The notes: generated from the letters alone by a model not told the origin. A stretch of DNA of 20,353 nt from DATELY01 sp035276085 (GCA_035276085.1 DATELY010000001.1:1-20353), one strand, 5' to 3'; numbered from the stretch's first letter, positions 1 through 9,705 are shown. Made by a program: numbers and translations.

Positions 1-369
1 CACTCGGAAGCGTACGCAGTACGCGGGTGCAATCACCTTGAAGAACTCGATTGATCGGGAACATGGCGGAGCCTCCGCTTGCATCGGCGGGATTGCCGAC
101 GCTCGCCCCCGACCACGGCGCGCGCAGCGGTCAAGGATCGAAGACCGCCGCAGGCGGCGAGTGCGTCCTCGCGCTCGTCCTTGACGGCGAGCACGGCGTG
201 GTACGCTGAAAGAGCAGAGGTAAGCCTGCTGTCTTCCTCCTTCTCATTCCTTACTCCTGGGTGCACGTGTTCGCCTCGGATGGCCGGCACCCGCTGCAGT
301 ATTGATCACCAAACCATCTCGCCCTTGCGGGCAAAATGTAAAACGATCCGACACCCGAATCAGCGACGG
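1..369. other. Left-edge region without a convincing gene; inverted repeat
   Basis: No reading frame here has a good start, ribosome site and protein-like composition together. The clearest structure is an 8-base inverted repeat, GTCAAGGA (130-137) with TCCTTGAC (178-185), enclosing a second small GC-rich hairpin CCGCC/GGCGG near 153-163. It could be a terminator of an upstream gene or a recombination remnant. No T-run follows, so termination is uncertain. Confidence 0.4.
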
Positions 370-398
370 TTGGATGTCACGCCTGCTAGTTCTACACT
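370..398 (+). promoter_or_regulatory. Candidate sigma70 promoter of the TerB/ATPase/helicase/nuclease operon
   Basis: TTGGAT at 370-375 and TACACT at 393-398 are separated by exactly 17 bases, a reasonable -35/-10 pair, and lie 72 bases upstream of the first gene of the four-gene operon. It is the best promoter-like match before the GTG start at 470. Prediction from sequence only. Confidence 0.45.
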
Positions 399-407
399 CA
401 GTCTGAG
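397..407. promoter_or_regulatory. Palindrome over the predicted transcription start
   Basis: CTCAG-T-CTGAG is a perfect 5+1+5 palindrome overlapping the end of the -10 box and the expected start point. Such a position suits a repressor operator. No regulator gene is visible in the window, and a palindrome this short can arise by chance. Confidence 0.25.
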
Positions 408-469
408 AGTCTAAGAAAAACGCAGCCGGCGGGAGTCAACCGGCATAAACGGAATCACAGGGGCTAGCC

Positions 470-2773
470 GTGGCACGGAGAAGAAAGGGGAGCTCTGGGG
501 GAATCGGAGGCGTCGTCGTCGGCGCCATCATCCTGATGATCGCAGCGATCCCGAAGGAGATGTGGATCGCGATCGGCGCCGTTGCTCTGATTACGCTCAT
601 TGTGTGGCTACTTTCGAAGTCCAAGCAGGCCACCGAGCCACCGGCAGAACACAATGCCGAGGAAGAAACGGCGCGCTTTGAAGAGGCTCCCAGAAAGACA
701 ATACAGCGGTCTCGACCCCCGGAGCCCAAAGGTCGCAGCGTCCCACCGCGTTGGGTGTCCACATCGGAAACGGTCGAGGTCGCCGGCACGTCGATTACTG
801 GCGGAATGCTGTACTTCGGCTCAGACCTACGCGCATCGAGCGGTGATATTGAGCCGGCTTTGATCGACCCGCGCCAACCCGTCGCGCGTGACAAGGCAGA
901 TCCTGCGCTCAGCCAGATGGGTTACTGGCCTAGCTATTCGTCGATTTCGCCCTCAGCGCGCCGCTGCTACGTCGAATGGCTGGCGTCCGGCCGAAGCGAT
1001 CCGCAGGCTGACATCGGGTACGTCTTTCTATTTTTCTACGGGCTCGAACGGCGAGCATTAGTTGATGCTCCGTCCGATCAGACTGCGAAGGCAGACCTGC
1101 CACTGATCGAAGAAGAAGTGAAGCGTCTGCTTCGTCTCTACGGGCACAGTCGTTCGTTCCGACGGTATGCAAGCTCGTTCCTCGACTTGCTAGTTTCACT
1201 GGGTGCCGGAGATTCGATCGACGAAGCGCCCCCGCCGCAGGCTACGGACGGTGAAATGTCACTCGAGCTCAGACTCGGTCTTGGACGCATGGCGATGAGC
1301 GGGCGACCAGTCCCAGCCGAATGGGCGCACGCCTGGATGCTCCGGGATCCACGTATCCCGTTCCCGAAGGCATTGCAGCGCTGTCCGGTCGAATCCGAGA
1401 AAATGTTCATGAGTCTCTACCGCGATCGTCACGGGGAAGGCATCAAGCTACCGGCCAATCGCACGAAACTGCGCCTGAGCTATCGGCCGGCATCAGGCGG
1501 CTTTAGCGGCACGGAGTTCCAACTCCCGACGGGCGACGTGCCGGATATCACAGCCGTCGTGGCGCCTGCGAAGAAGATTGAAGCTCTTGTGGAGGAATGC
1601 GCAGCGGTGCTAGCGCCGTATTCCCGCTACATCGCCAAGAATCCGGATCAAGGCCAATCGCTCGAAGCGATCCTGCTCCTGCCCCATTCGCTCTGGCCTG
1701 CAACGGCACGGGCGACCATGCAGACCCTCGATGAGCGGATTGGCAGCGGCTTGCGGGTCATGTCGCTGGGCGAGCTGGCCTCGTCGTTTGGTAGTCCCGG
1801 GGCACTCACGCGCGAGCGGATTCGTTCACTCGCGCACGCGCTCGAAGAGATTCACATCGGCATCGAACCTGACGTCCTCGCTGGGGCACGAACTCCAAAG
1901 GCCGATGATCGAATCATTCTTTTCCGCACCGAGCCCGAGGACGGCACGACTCGACAAACGCCCGTGTACCAGGCTGCCTCGGTTACGCTCGATCTGGCTT
2001 GCAGCGTCGCGATGGCTGACGGAAAGCCGCACGCGAATGAACTGCGCCTGTTGATGAAGCAGATCGATGGCTGGACGCAACTCACGGAGGCGCAGCGCAA
2101 GCGACTTCGAGCGCGCTTGCGGATGGCTATTGACGCACCTCCTTCGCTCGCTTCACTAAGAAGCAAGCTGGACATCATCCCTGTCGCAGGCAGACGGGCG
2201 ATCGCACATCTGCTGTCGACGCTGGCGCAGGCGGATGGGACCGTGGATGCATCTGAAGTTCGTCTGCTCGAGAAAATCTATAAGGCGCTCGGCATCGATA
2301 CCGACGTCGCCTACAGCGATCTGCATATCGCTGCAGCAGCGGCACCGACCACCAAAGCCCCGGCAGCGGTCGCGCCCGCTGCTCCGGCAGAGGGTCTCAC
2401 GCTAGACATGGAACGGATCGAAGCACTGCAACGCGAGACGGCACAAGTCTCTGCTCTGCTGTCCAAGGTATTCGCCGATGACGCTGCTGACTCGATCGAG
2501 ACACTGGAGGAGTTGGAGGAGACGCAGCCCGTTGGCGACGGGTGTTTGCTCGGGCTCGATGCCGAGCACAGCATTTTCCTGCGTTTGCTTTTGACTCGAT
2601 CGTCCTGGCCGCGGCAAGACCTGGCAGACGCGGCCGCAGACATGGAGATGATGCTCGATGGTGCGCTCGAGCGAATCAATGAGGCATCCTTCGAGCAGTT
2701 CGATGAGGCGCTAATCGACGGCGACGATCCGATCGAGATCTCGCGCGAGGTTCTGGAGAAGATCGCGGCATGA
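470..2773 (+). CDS. sngA: Membrane-anchored TerB_N/TerB/TerB_C protein, Shango SngA-like
   Basis: This 767-residue protein begins with two hydrophobic segments (about residues 11-27 and 31-48), so it is probably anchored in the inner membrane with most of the chain in the cytoplasm. Residues about 90-300 resemble the TerB_N domain: a Trp at 95, then GGMLYFGSDL, EPALIDP, GYWPSYSSISP, WLASGR and DIGYVFLFFYGLERR. Residues about 500-615 are a helical TerB-like (tellurite-resistance) domain with MADGK and QADGTVD repeats, and about 641-767 fit TerB_C. An Ala/Pro-rich linker precedes the C-terminal part. The GTG start is chosen because AGGGG (460-464) sits just upstream and the TM segments follow at once. 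The stop overlaps the next ATG (ATGA), indicating coupling. TerB + ATPase + helicase is the Shango composition; the exact molecular role of the TerB protein is unknown. Confidence 0.85.
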   Translation: MARRRKGSSGGIGGVVVGAIILMIAAIPKEMWIAIGAVALITLIVWLLSKSKQATEPPAEHNAEEETARFEEAPRKTIQRSRPPEPKGRSVPPRWVSTSETVEVAGTSITGGMLYFGSDLRASSGDIEPALIDPRQPVARDKADPALSQMGYWPSYSSISPSARRCYVEWLASGRSDPQADIGYVFLFFYGLERRALVDAPSDQTAKADLPLIEEEVKRLLRLYGHSRSFRRYASSFLDLLVSLGAGDSIDEAPPPQATDGEMSLELRLGLGRMAMSGRPVPAEWAHAWMLRDPRIPFPKALQRCPVESEKMFMSLYRDRHGEGIKLPANRTKLRLSYRPASGGFSGTEFQLPTGDVPDITAVVAPAKKIEALVEECAAVLAPYSRYIAKNPDQGQSLEAILLLPHSLWPATARATMQTLDERIGSGLRVMSLGELASSFGSPGALTRERIRSLAHALEEIHIGIEPDVLAGARTPKADDRIILFRTEPEDGTTRQTPVYQAASVTLDLACSVAMADGKPHANELRLLMKQIDGWTQLTEAQRKRLRARLRMAIDAPPSLASLRSKLDIIPVAGRRAIAHLLSTLAQADGTVDASEVRLLEKIYKALGIDTDVAYSDLHIAAAAAPTTKAPAAVAPAAPAEGLTLDMERIEALQRETAQVSALLSKVFADDAADSIETLEELEETQPVGDGCLLGLDAEHSIFLRLLLTRSSWPRQDLADAAADMEMMLDGALERINEASFEQFDEALIDGDDPIEISREVLEKIAA

Positions 2774-4065
2774 CAACCATCAAAGCGAAAGAGCGAGACA
2801 CGGTTATTCAAGCGCTGCGTGCCGGCGTCGTACCGCGCATTGGGCAACACCTGATCCAGGTCGGCCGCGCAAGAGAGATCGAGACACTCCTCCGGGACAT
2901 CGAACGCATCGCCGAGGCCGGTACAGGTTTTCGCCTAGTGATCGGCGAGTACGGCGCGGGGAAGACCTTCTTCCTGAATCTCGTACGTGCTATCGCGATG
3001 GAAAAGCGGCTCGTCACAGCGCACGCCGACCTGAATCCGGACCGACGCTTACAGGCTTCCGGAGGCCAGGCACGCTCACTTTATGCTGAGCTGATGAAGA
3101 ACCTCTCGACGCGCACCAAACCTGACGGCGGAGCACTGTCCGGTGTTGTTGAAAAGTTCGTCGCACAAGCGAAGACGGAAGCTAAGGCTGCATCCCGCAA
3201 TAGTGAAGACGTGATTCGAGAGAAGCTTTCGAGCTTGTCGGAACTCGTCGGTGGCTACGACTTCGCAGAAGTCATCGCCGCATATTGCCGCGGCTTCGAG
3301 GAAGGCAACGACAAGCTCAAGGCAGACGCGGTACGGTGGCTACGCGGCGAATTCACGACAAAGACGGACGCCAGAGCAGCCCTCGGGGTGCGGACGATTG
3401 TCGACGACGATGCGTTTTACGATCAGCTGAAGCTCTTTGCGCGCTTTGTCAGGTTGGCCGGCTTCTCAGGGCTACTGGTCTGTCTGGATGAAATGGTGAA
3501 TCTGTACAAGCTCGCCAATGCTCAGGCGCGCAATGCCAATTACGAGCAAGTACTGCGCATTCTGAACGATTCACTGCAAGGCTCAGCCGATGGTTTGGGC
3601 TTCGTGCTGGGAGGTACGCCGGAGTTCCTGCTCGACACGCGACGTGGTCTGTACAGCTACGCGGCGCTTCAATCTCGACTCTCCGAGAACACTTTTGCCG
3701 CGCAAGCCGGGCTGCAGGATTTCTCAGGCCCAGTCCTTCGACTATCGAGTCTGACGAATGAGGACTTCTTTGTGCTCCTGCAGAAGCTCAGACACGTCTA
3801 CGCGAGTGGCAACGAGTCGAAATATCTGCTCCCGGACGACGGGCTCATCGCCTTTATGCAACACGCTTCGAAACGCCTTGGAGAAGCGTACTTCCGGACC
3901 CCAAGAACAACGATCACGGCGTTCCTGAGTCTGCTTGCCACGCTTGAACAGCACCCGCAGGCGAATTGGCGCGAAATGCTGGGCGCCGTGGTCGTGGAGG
4001 AAGACAAGGAAGGCAATGACGAGGGAGCCACCGAGGATGACGAGCTCGCATCCTTCAAACTCTGA
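2770..4065 (+). CDS. sngB: P-loop ATPase, BrxD-like (DUF2791 type), Shango SngB-like
   Basis: A 431-residue AAA+/STAND-like ATP-binding protein. The Walker A motif is GEYGAGKT at residues 59-66. Walker B is LLVCLDE, with D240-E241 as the expected Mg/catalytic acids. RSLYAEL and a central helical region follow the pattern of the BREX ATP-binding protein BrxD. The ATG overlaps the upstream stop by four bases, and the C-terminus (a very acidic tail, EEDKEGNDEGATEDDE) overlaps the next gene. Its neighbours, a TerB protein and an Lhr-like helicase, identify the set as Shango-like; a BrxD plus BrxHI pair also occurs in type 2 BREX, but no pglX, pglZ or pglW is present here. It likely powers or gates the helicase; that is inference. 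Confidence 0.85.
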   Translation: MTTIKAKERDTVIQALRAGVVPRIGQHLIQVGRAREIETLLRDIERIAEAGTGFRLVIGEYGAGKTFFLNLVRAIAMEKRLVTAHADLNPDRRLQASGGQARSLYAELMKNLSTRTKPDGGALSGVVEKFVAQAKTEAKAASRNSEDVIREKLSSLSELVGGYDFAEVIAAYCRGFEEGNDKLKADAVRWLRGEFTTKTDARAALGVRTIVDDDAFYDQLKLFARFVRLAGFSGLLVCLDEMVNLYKLANAQARNANYEQVLRILNDSLQGSADGLGFVLGGTPEFLLDTRRGLYSYAALQSRLSENTFAAQAGLQDFSGPVLRLSSLTNEDFFVLLQKLRHVYASGNESKYLLPDDGLIAFMQHASKRLGEAYFRTPRTTITAFLSLLATLEQHPQANWREMLGAVVVEEDKEGNDEGATEDDELASFKL

Positions 4066-6265
4066 TGAATCCGGCTTTTCCCTCCTCCATCCGAGCATTC
4101 AGCGCTGGGTATGGTCAAAGGGGTGGACATCGCTGCGCGACGCTCAGGAGCGAGCGATCCGACCCATTTTGGAAGCCAGGGAAGACATCATCATTGCAGC
4201 GGCGACTGCCGCCGGAAAGACTGAAGCCGCGTTCCTACCCATCCTAACGAACATCGCCAATGCGGGTGAGGAATCAGCGCTCGCAATCTATGTCAGCCCC
4301 CTCAAAGCACTGATCAACGATCAGTGGGGGCGCCTCGAAGAGCTGTGCGAATCCCTCGAGCTGCCGGTTATTCCCTGGCATGGCGACATCCCAGCGAGCA
4401 GAAAGACCCGGTTCCTTAAGTATCCGCGTGGTGTTCTGCTGATCACCCCTGAATCGCTAGAAGCGATGTTTGTAACTCGAGGAAGTGAGACTCCGCGCCT
4501 GTTTGCAGCGTCTCAGCATGTCGTCATCGACGAGCTGCATGCTTTCATCGGCACCGACCGCGGCAAGCAGATGCAGTCTCTCCTCCACCGGATCGATGGT
4601 GCGGCCGCCAAGCGAATACCGAGAGTGGGACTCTCCGCGACGCTCGGAGACATGAAACTCGCCGCCTCATTCCTACGGCCGAACGAAGCTGAGCAGGTGC
4701 GCCTCATCGTTTCGCAAGGCGGCGGGCAGGAGCTTCGGATCCAGGTGCGCGGCTACCTCTGCCCTGCTTTCATCAAGAGCGACGAGAACGCGGAGCATCG
4801 CGACGAGCAAACCCTCGGCTCGGAAAATGCCATCGCGGACCATCTCTACCGGGTGCTTCGCGGCACCAACAATCTCATCTTTCCGAACTCGAGAAAGAAG
4901 GTCGAGTTCTACACCGACGCATTGCGCCAGCGCTGCGAGGCGAACGCAGTGCCCACTGAGTTCTGGCCTCATCACGGAAGTCTCGCACGGGCGATCAGAG
5001 AGGAAACGGAGAAGGCGCTCAAGCAAGGCGACCGGCCCGCAACCGCCATCTGCACGACGACACTGGAGCTGGGCATAGACATTGGGGCCGTACAGAGCGT
5101 CGCGCAGATCGGTCCCGGTCCGTCCGTGGCATCGCTTCGGCAGCGTTTGGGGCGCTCGGGACGACGCCAAGGCGAGCCTGCGATTCTACGTTCCTACAAT
5201 ATCGAGCAGGCGCTGACGGAGAAGTCTTCGCTCTCCGACTGCCTGCGCGAAGCGCTCGTACAGTCGATTGCAATGATTCGATTACTACTGCGAGGCTGGT
5301 TCGAGCCGCCTCACTCGAGCGGCCTGCACCTCTCCACGCTCGTTCAGCAGGTACTGTCCGTCATCGCGGAACGCGGTGGCGCACACGCAAGTCAGCTCTA
5401 TAGGTCGCTAATCAGCGAAGGTGCGTTTCACGGACTCTCATCGGCAGAGTTCGGCGAGTTCCTGAGTAGCCTCGGGAGCAAGGACCTCATCGCTCAGGAC
5501 CGGACGGGTCTGCTGCTCCTCGGAGAGGCCGGGGAACGATTCGTAGGTAGTCATGACTTTTACTCAGCCTTCACGTCCGAGGAAGAATGGCAGATCCTCT
5601 GCCAGGGCCAAACTATGGGCTCGCTGCCCATCAGCTCGCCGATCTTTCCGGGGATGCGATTGATATTCGCAGGACGACGATGGCAGGTTGTTGCCGTCGA
5701 TGAGGAGGCGCTTGTCGTGTCTGTCGCATCAGATCCAGGCGGCTTGCCGCCACTCTTTGGTGGCGGCAAAGCGAGCACGCACGACGTCGTACGACGCGAG
5801 ATGCGCGATGTGCTCGCTGCGAACGAGACGATTGGCTTCCTCGACTCGACCGCCTCCTCGCTGCTCGTCGAGGCTCGCCAGCAGTTTTCCAAGCTCAAGC
5901 TCGACGACACGCGTGTGATCAAGGCCGGCAACCTGACAACCGTGTTCACGTGGCGCGGCGACGCCGCCAACGATGCTCTAGTGCTGCTACTGCGCGGTCT
6001 CGGTATCGACAACGTCGAGAACGAGGGTCTCTATGTTGAAATCGCCAAGTGTGACGATGATCGGCTGCACGATGCCCTGTCGGATATCGCAGAGCTGCGC
6101 GATGTCGACTACATCAGCCTACTGACAGACGTATTCAACATGCGAAGGAGCAAGTGGGATTGGGTTCTCTCTGACTCACATCTCAGGAGATCGTTCGCCT
6201 CCTCGCATCTATCGTTTGAAGGCGCGCGTGCAATCGCACGCGAGTACGCAGATCTAAACCACTGA
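4016..6265 (+). CDS. sngC: Lhr/BrxHI-like SF2 DEAD/DEAH helicase, Shango SngC-like
   Basis: An SF2 helicase of about 749 residues. Numbering from the 4016 start, motif I is ATAAGKTE (residues 63-70), motif II is DELH (172-175), motif III is SAT (207-209) and motif VI is QRLGRSGRR (376-384). ELGIDIG just before motif VI is typical of Lhr-type enzymes. A C-terminal extension of about 350 residues is shared with BrxHI-like helicases but has no motif I can name. Two starts are possible: ATG 4016, with AAGGA at 4006-4010 and good spacing, chosen here; or ATG 4037, behind GAGGGA, which removes seven residues. Both lie inside the end of the ATPase gene, implying translational coupling. It probably unwinds or translocates along nucleic acid as the motor of the defence complex. 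An unusual feature is Ala in place of the usual first Gly of motif I. Confidence 0.87.
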   Translation: MTREPPRMTSSHPSNSDESGFSLLHPSIQRWVWSKGWTSLRDAQERAIRPILEAREDIIIAAATAAGKTEAAFLPILTNIANAGEESALAIYVSPLKALINDQWGRLEELCESLELPVIPWHGDIPASRKTRFLKYPRGVLLITPESLEAMFVTRGSETPRLFAASQHVVIDELHAFIGTDRGKQMQSLLHRIDGAAAKRIPRVGLSATLGDMKLAASFLRPNEAEQVRLIVSQGGGQELRIQVRGYLCPAFIKSDENAEHRDEQTLGSENAIADHLYRVLRGTNNLIFPNSRKKVEFYTDALRQRCEANAVPTEFWPHHGSLARAIREETEKALKQGDRPATAICTTTLELGIDIGAVQSVAQIGPGPSVASLRQRLGRSGRRQGEPAILRSYNIEQALTEKSSLSDCLREALVQSIAMIRLLLRGWFEPPHSSGLHLSTLVQQVLSVIAERGGAHASQLYRSLISEGAFHGLSSAEFGEFLSSLGSKDLIAQDRTGLLLLGEAGERFVGSHDFYSAFTSEEEWQILCQGQTMGSLPISSPIFPGMRLIFAGRRWQVVAVDEEALVVSVASDPGGLPPLFGGGKASTHDVVRREMRDVLAANETIGFLDSTASSLLVEARQQFSKLKLDDTRVIKAGNLTTVFTWRGDAANDALVLLLRGLGIDNVENEGLYVEIAKCDDDRLHDALSDIAELRDVDYISLLTDVFNMRRSKWDWVLSDSHLRRSFASSHLSFEGARAIAREYADLNH

Positions 6266-6283
6266 TCAAGGAACACCACGCAG

Positions 6284-6334
6284 ATGCCGAAGATGGACCT
6301 CGTCAAGAAGATTAGGGAATTCAAGGCATGCTAG
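6284..6334 (+). CDS. Possible 16-residue leader peptide overlapping the next gene
   Basis: ATG at 6284 opens a 16-codon frame, MPKMDLVKKIREFKAC, ending TAG at 6332-6334, inside the start of the nuclease-helicase gene (ATG 6328). AAGGA (6268-6272) is 11 bases upstream. The peptide is lysine-rich and amphipathic. It may be a coupling leader that brings ribosomes to the 6328 ATG, which lacks a strong SD of its own, or the remnant of a lost small gene. Confidence 0.3.
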   Translation: MPKMDLVKKIREFKAC

Positions 6335-9300
6335 CAGCCCATCAATCGTTGCGACTAAGCGCCTCGGATCTCGTCGGCCATCTCAACTGCCGGCATCTGA
6401 CGGCCCTCGAGCTCGAGGCGACCAATGGAACGATCGAGCGCCCAACTTTCCGCGATCCATTGCTGGAAATCCTGTGGGAACGCGGCGCACTCCACGAACG
6501 CCAGTACGTGGACTATCTTGCGAAGGAAGGCTACGCGGTCATCCACATCGAGGGCGTTGGGATTACTCAGGAAGCTGTGCAGCAAACGCAGGCCGCGATG
6601 AAAGCAGGCACTGAGGTCATAGTACAGGCCGCGCTGTCTGGTGGACGCTGGGGCGGCCGGCCCGACATCCTCAGACGCGCCGCGGCACCAAGCGCGCTTG
6701 GGAATTGGTCGTACGAAGTCCTAGACACGAAGCTTGCGCGCGAGACTAGAGGCGGCACAGTCCTGCAACTCTGCCTCTATGCGGATCTTCTTGCCACCGC
6801 TCAGGGACTGTCGCCGGAGTACATGTATGTCGTGAAACCCGGTGCAACCTTTGAGCTGCAGCGCTTCCGGACAGCCAGCTACGAAGCGTACTACCGATAC
6901 GTCAAACGTAGTCTTGAACGTTCGCTTGAGGCCGGTGACGCGACATATCCGAACCCGAAGGAGCACTGCGAGATCTGCCGCTGGCGCATGCAGTGCAACC
7001 TCAAGCAACGGCACGATGACCACCTGTGCCTTGTCGCAGGAATCACGAAAATACAGATTGGTGAGCTCCAGCGCTACGGAATTCACACTGCCGCCGCGCT
7101 CGCACGGATGCCCGTCCCATTACAGTGGAAGCCTGAGCGAGGAGTACCTCAGTCCTACGAGCGATCGCGTGAGCAGGCGCGCGTCCAAGTCGCAGCTCGT
7201 ACGTCGGGGCACCCAATCTACGAGACCATCCCACCGGAGCCCGGGATCGGACTGGCTCGACTGCCGGAACCATCGCCTGGCGACATCTTCTTCGATCTCG
7301 AGGGCGATCCATTCGTGGGTGAGGGTGGCCTTGAATTCCTTTTCGGCTACCTATTCCTCAGCGAGAATGGCGAGCAGTCCCATGTCGGAGAGTGGGCCTT
7401 CAATCGCAATGACGAACAACGCGCCTTCGAGCGCTTTGTTGATTTCACAATGGCGCGCTGGTCGCGGCATCCCGCGATGCACGTCTACCACTATGCATCT
7501 TACGAACCAGGCGCACTGAAGCGCCTGATGGGACGTTACGCCACGCGAGAGGACGAAGTAGACCGCATGCTTCGTGGCGGCCTGTTTGTCGATCTCTACA
7601 CGATCGTGCGGCAAGGCATTCGCGCCAGTGTCGAGAGCTATTCGATCAAGAATCTGGAAGTTTTCTGTGGCTTCACTCGTAAGGTGCCACTCGCCGACGT
7701 GCGCCCTGCCCTCGCGACCGTGCAGGCCGCATTGGAGCTTGCAGACTTAGCACAGGTCAGCGAGCAGGATCGGGAGATCGTCGAAGCGTACAACCGAGAT
7801 GATTGCGCTTCTGCCCAGGCGCTGCGCAATTGGCTGGAGGCTGTTCGGGCAAAGCTGATCACGGAAAGGGCAACGATCGCGCGCCCCGCGGCCGAGTCTT
7901 CCGAGCCCACACAGGAAATCGGCGAGCGCCAGCAACAGATCGAAGCACTGGTCGCCAGACTGACGCAGGGTGTCCCAGCAGAAATCGAAGGTCGCACTGC
8001 CGAGCAGCAAGGCCGATGGATCCTGGCCTACACGCTGGATTGGCACCGGCGCGAGCTCAAGTCGGTCTGGTGGGAATACTTTCGGCTCTCCGACCTGACC
8101 GTAGATGACCTTCTCGACGAGCGTTCCGCACTCGCGGGACTAGAGTTCATCCAGGAGATTGGCGGCACGAAGAAGGCCCCGATTCATCGCTATCGCTTCC
8201 CGGCTCAAGACACCGATCTGAGACCAGGGGACACACTCTGCATGGTGGGTGGTGAAAATCTCGGTCGGATCGAAGCTGTCTCGTATGAGGATCGAACGAT
8301 CGACATCAAGAAGCGAATGGACACCGCATCCGTGCATCCGCAGGCGGTCTTCGAGCATGACCTCGTCGGCACCAATGAGCAGGCCGATGCGCTGATGCGG
8401 CTCGGCATGCATGTGGCGGAACATCGGATAGAAGGGGATGGTCCGTATCAAGCAGCGCGCGATCTGCTGCTGCGTCGGTCACCGGTTGTTTCCCCCGTAC
8501 GCCATGCTGGCGAGACAACGCTGGCTGCGGCGACTCGTCTGGCTCCGATGCTTTCCTCCGGCGTATTGCCCATCCAGGGGCCGCCGGGTGCGGGCAAAAC
8601 GTACACCGCCGCACGCATGATTTGCGAGCTGGTTCGAGCTCGAAAGAAAGTCGGAATCACCGCCAACAGTCACAAGGTCATTCGCAACCTACTAAATGAG
8701 GTCGTGAAAGCAGCTGATGATCTAAATGTCGATATCTCTTGCGTTCAGAAGCCCGGGGAGCCCGAAGAGGATGTTCATCGCATCCGGTTCGCCAGAAAGA
8801 ACGAGGATGTCTTCGCCGCACTCGCTGGGAATTGCGATGTTGCCGGCGGAACCTCGTGGCTCTGGGCGCGCAAAGAGGCATTTGAGTCGGTCGATGTTCT
8901 GTTCGTGGATGAAGCAGCGCAGATGTCTCTCGCGAACGTGCTTGCAGTGGCGCACGCATGCAAGACGCTCATTCTCGTGGGCGACCCACAGCAACTGGAG
9001 CAACCTACGAAGGGCAGCCACCCTGAAGGTACGGACGTATCGGCGCTGCATCATATGCTTGGCGGCAAACCAACCATTGAAGCCGAACAAGGTCTGTTCC
9101 TCGAGGAAACCTGGCGGCTACATCCTGCTATCTGCAAATTCACTTCCGAACTTTTCTACGAGGACAAACTTCGACCCCGTCCTGGCCTCGAGCGCCAAAC
9201 GATCCGTTCGACGCGAGCGAATGGATCAGGACTGCGTTTCTTTGCTGTGGCACACGAAGGCAACCAGAACTCAGCGCCCGAGGAAGCCGATCAGATTCGC

Positions 9301-9705
9301 GCAATTGTTGACGACATCCTCGGCACAAGGAGCACTTGGGTCGACGCGAAAGGCAAGGAGCTGCCGCTTGAGCCCACAGATCTCCTCATCATCGCACCCT
9401 ACAATGCGCAGGTCTTCGAACTTCAGGAGCGCCTACCTGCCTTTCGCGTTGGTACCGCCGACAAGTTCCAGGGCCAGGAAGCACCGATCGTGATCTATTC
9501 GATGACCACTTCCACTCACGCTGACGCCCCACGAGGGATGGAGTTTTTGTACAGCTTAAACCGATTGAACGTTGCAACGTCGCGAGCGAAGTGCCTATGT
9601 ATTCTCGTAGGGTCGCCGGCGCTGTTTGAACCCGAATGCAAGACGCCTGGGCAAATGGAATTAGCGAATGCGTTCTGCCGATATCTGGAGATGGCTACAA
9701 GCTAG
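6328..9705 (+). CDS. Cas4/RecB-like nuclease + DnaQ-like exonuclease + SF1 helicase fusion (TM0106 family)
   Basis: An 1125-residue three-part enzyme. The N-terminal RecB/PD-(D/E)XK nuclease has GRPD with D113, then YEVLDTKLA with D133-x-K135. C21 together with C214, C217 and C223 reproduces the one-plus-three cysteine layout that binds an Fe-S cluster in Cas4 and AddB. The middle part is a DnaQ/RNase_H_2-like fold: FFDLEGDP with D323/E325 and YNRDDC with D491/D492. The C-terminal part is an SF1 Upf1/Dna2-like helicase: GPPGAGKT 751-758, DEAAQ 861-865, GDPQQL 885-890, DKFQGQE, and NVATSRAK 1081-1088. It starts 62 bases after the helicase stop in the same direction and so probably belongs to the same operon. 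All three catalytic sites look intact. It would degrade DNA while translocating, as a Dna2-like enzyme does. Family identity is firm; membership in the Shango-like system is inferred. Confidence 0.88.
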   Translation: MLAAHQSLRLSASDLVGHLNCRHLTALELEATNGTIERPTFRDPLLEILWERGALHERQYVDYLAKEGYAVIHIEGVGITQEAVQQTQAAMKAGTEVIVQAALSGGRWGGRPDILRRAAAPSALGNWSYEVLDTKLARETRGGTVLQLCLYADLLATAQGLSPEYMYVVKPGATFELQRFRTASYEAYYRYVKRSLERSLEAGDATYPNPKEHCEICRWRMQCNLKQRHDDHLCLVAGITKIQIGELQRYGIHTAAALARMPVPLQWKPERGVPQSYERSREQARVQVAARTSGHPIYETIPPEPGIGLARLPEPSPGDIFFDLEGDPFVGEGGLEFLFGYLFLSENGEQSHVGEWAFNRNDEQRAFERFVDFTMARWSRHPAMHVYHYASYEPGALKRLMGRYATREDEVDRMLRGGLFVDLYTIVRQGIRASVESYSIKNLEVFCGFTRKVPLADVRPALATVQAALELADLAQVSEQDREIVEAYNRDDCASAQALRNWLEAVRAKLITERATIARPAAESSEPTQEIGERQQQIEALVARLTQGVPAEIEGRTAEQQGRWILAYTLDWHRRELKSVWWEYFRLSDLTVDDLLDERSALAGLEFIQEIGGTKKAPIHRYRFPAQDTDLRPGDTLCMVGGENLGRIEAVSYEDRTIDIKKRMDTASVHPQAVFEHDLVGTNEQADALMRLGMHVAEHRIEGDGPYQAARDLLLRRSPVVSPVRHAGETTLAAATRLAPMLSSGVLPIQGPPGAGKTYTAARMICELVRARKKVGITANSHKVIRNLLNEVVKAADDLNVDISCVQKPGEPEEDVHRIRFARKNEDVFAALAGNCDVAGGTSWLWARKEAFESVDVLFVDEAAQMSLANVLAVAHACKTLILVGDPQQLEQPTKGSHPEGTDVSALHHMLGGKPTIEAEQGLFLEETWRLHPAICKFTSELFYEDKLRPRPGLERQTIRSTRANGSGLRFFAVAHEGNQNSAPEEADQIRAIVDDILGTRSTWVDAKGKELPLEPTDLLIIAPYNAQVFELQERLPAFRVGTADKFQGQEAPIVIYSMTTSTHADAPRGMEFLYSLNRLNVATSRAKCLCILVGSPALFEPECKTPGQMELANAFCRYLEMATS

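Noticed and set aside
33..290. 85-residue frame on the minus strand at the left edge
   Set aside because: GTG start without a clear ribosome site, very Arg/Ser-rich composition, no recognisable domain; likely a chance frame in GC-rich DNA.
470..6265. Type 2 BREX (Pgl) system
   Set aside because: A BrxD-like ATPase and BrxHI-like helicase are present, but no methyltransferase pglX, phosphatase-like pglZ, kinase pglW or pglY. The TerB protein fits Shango better.
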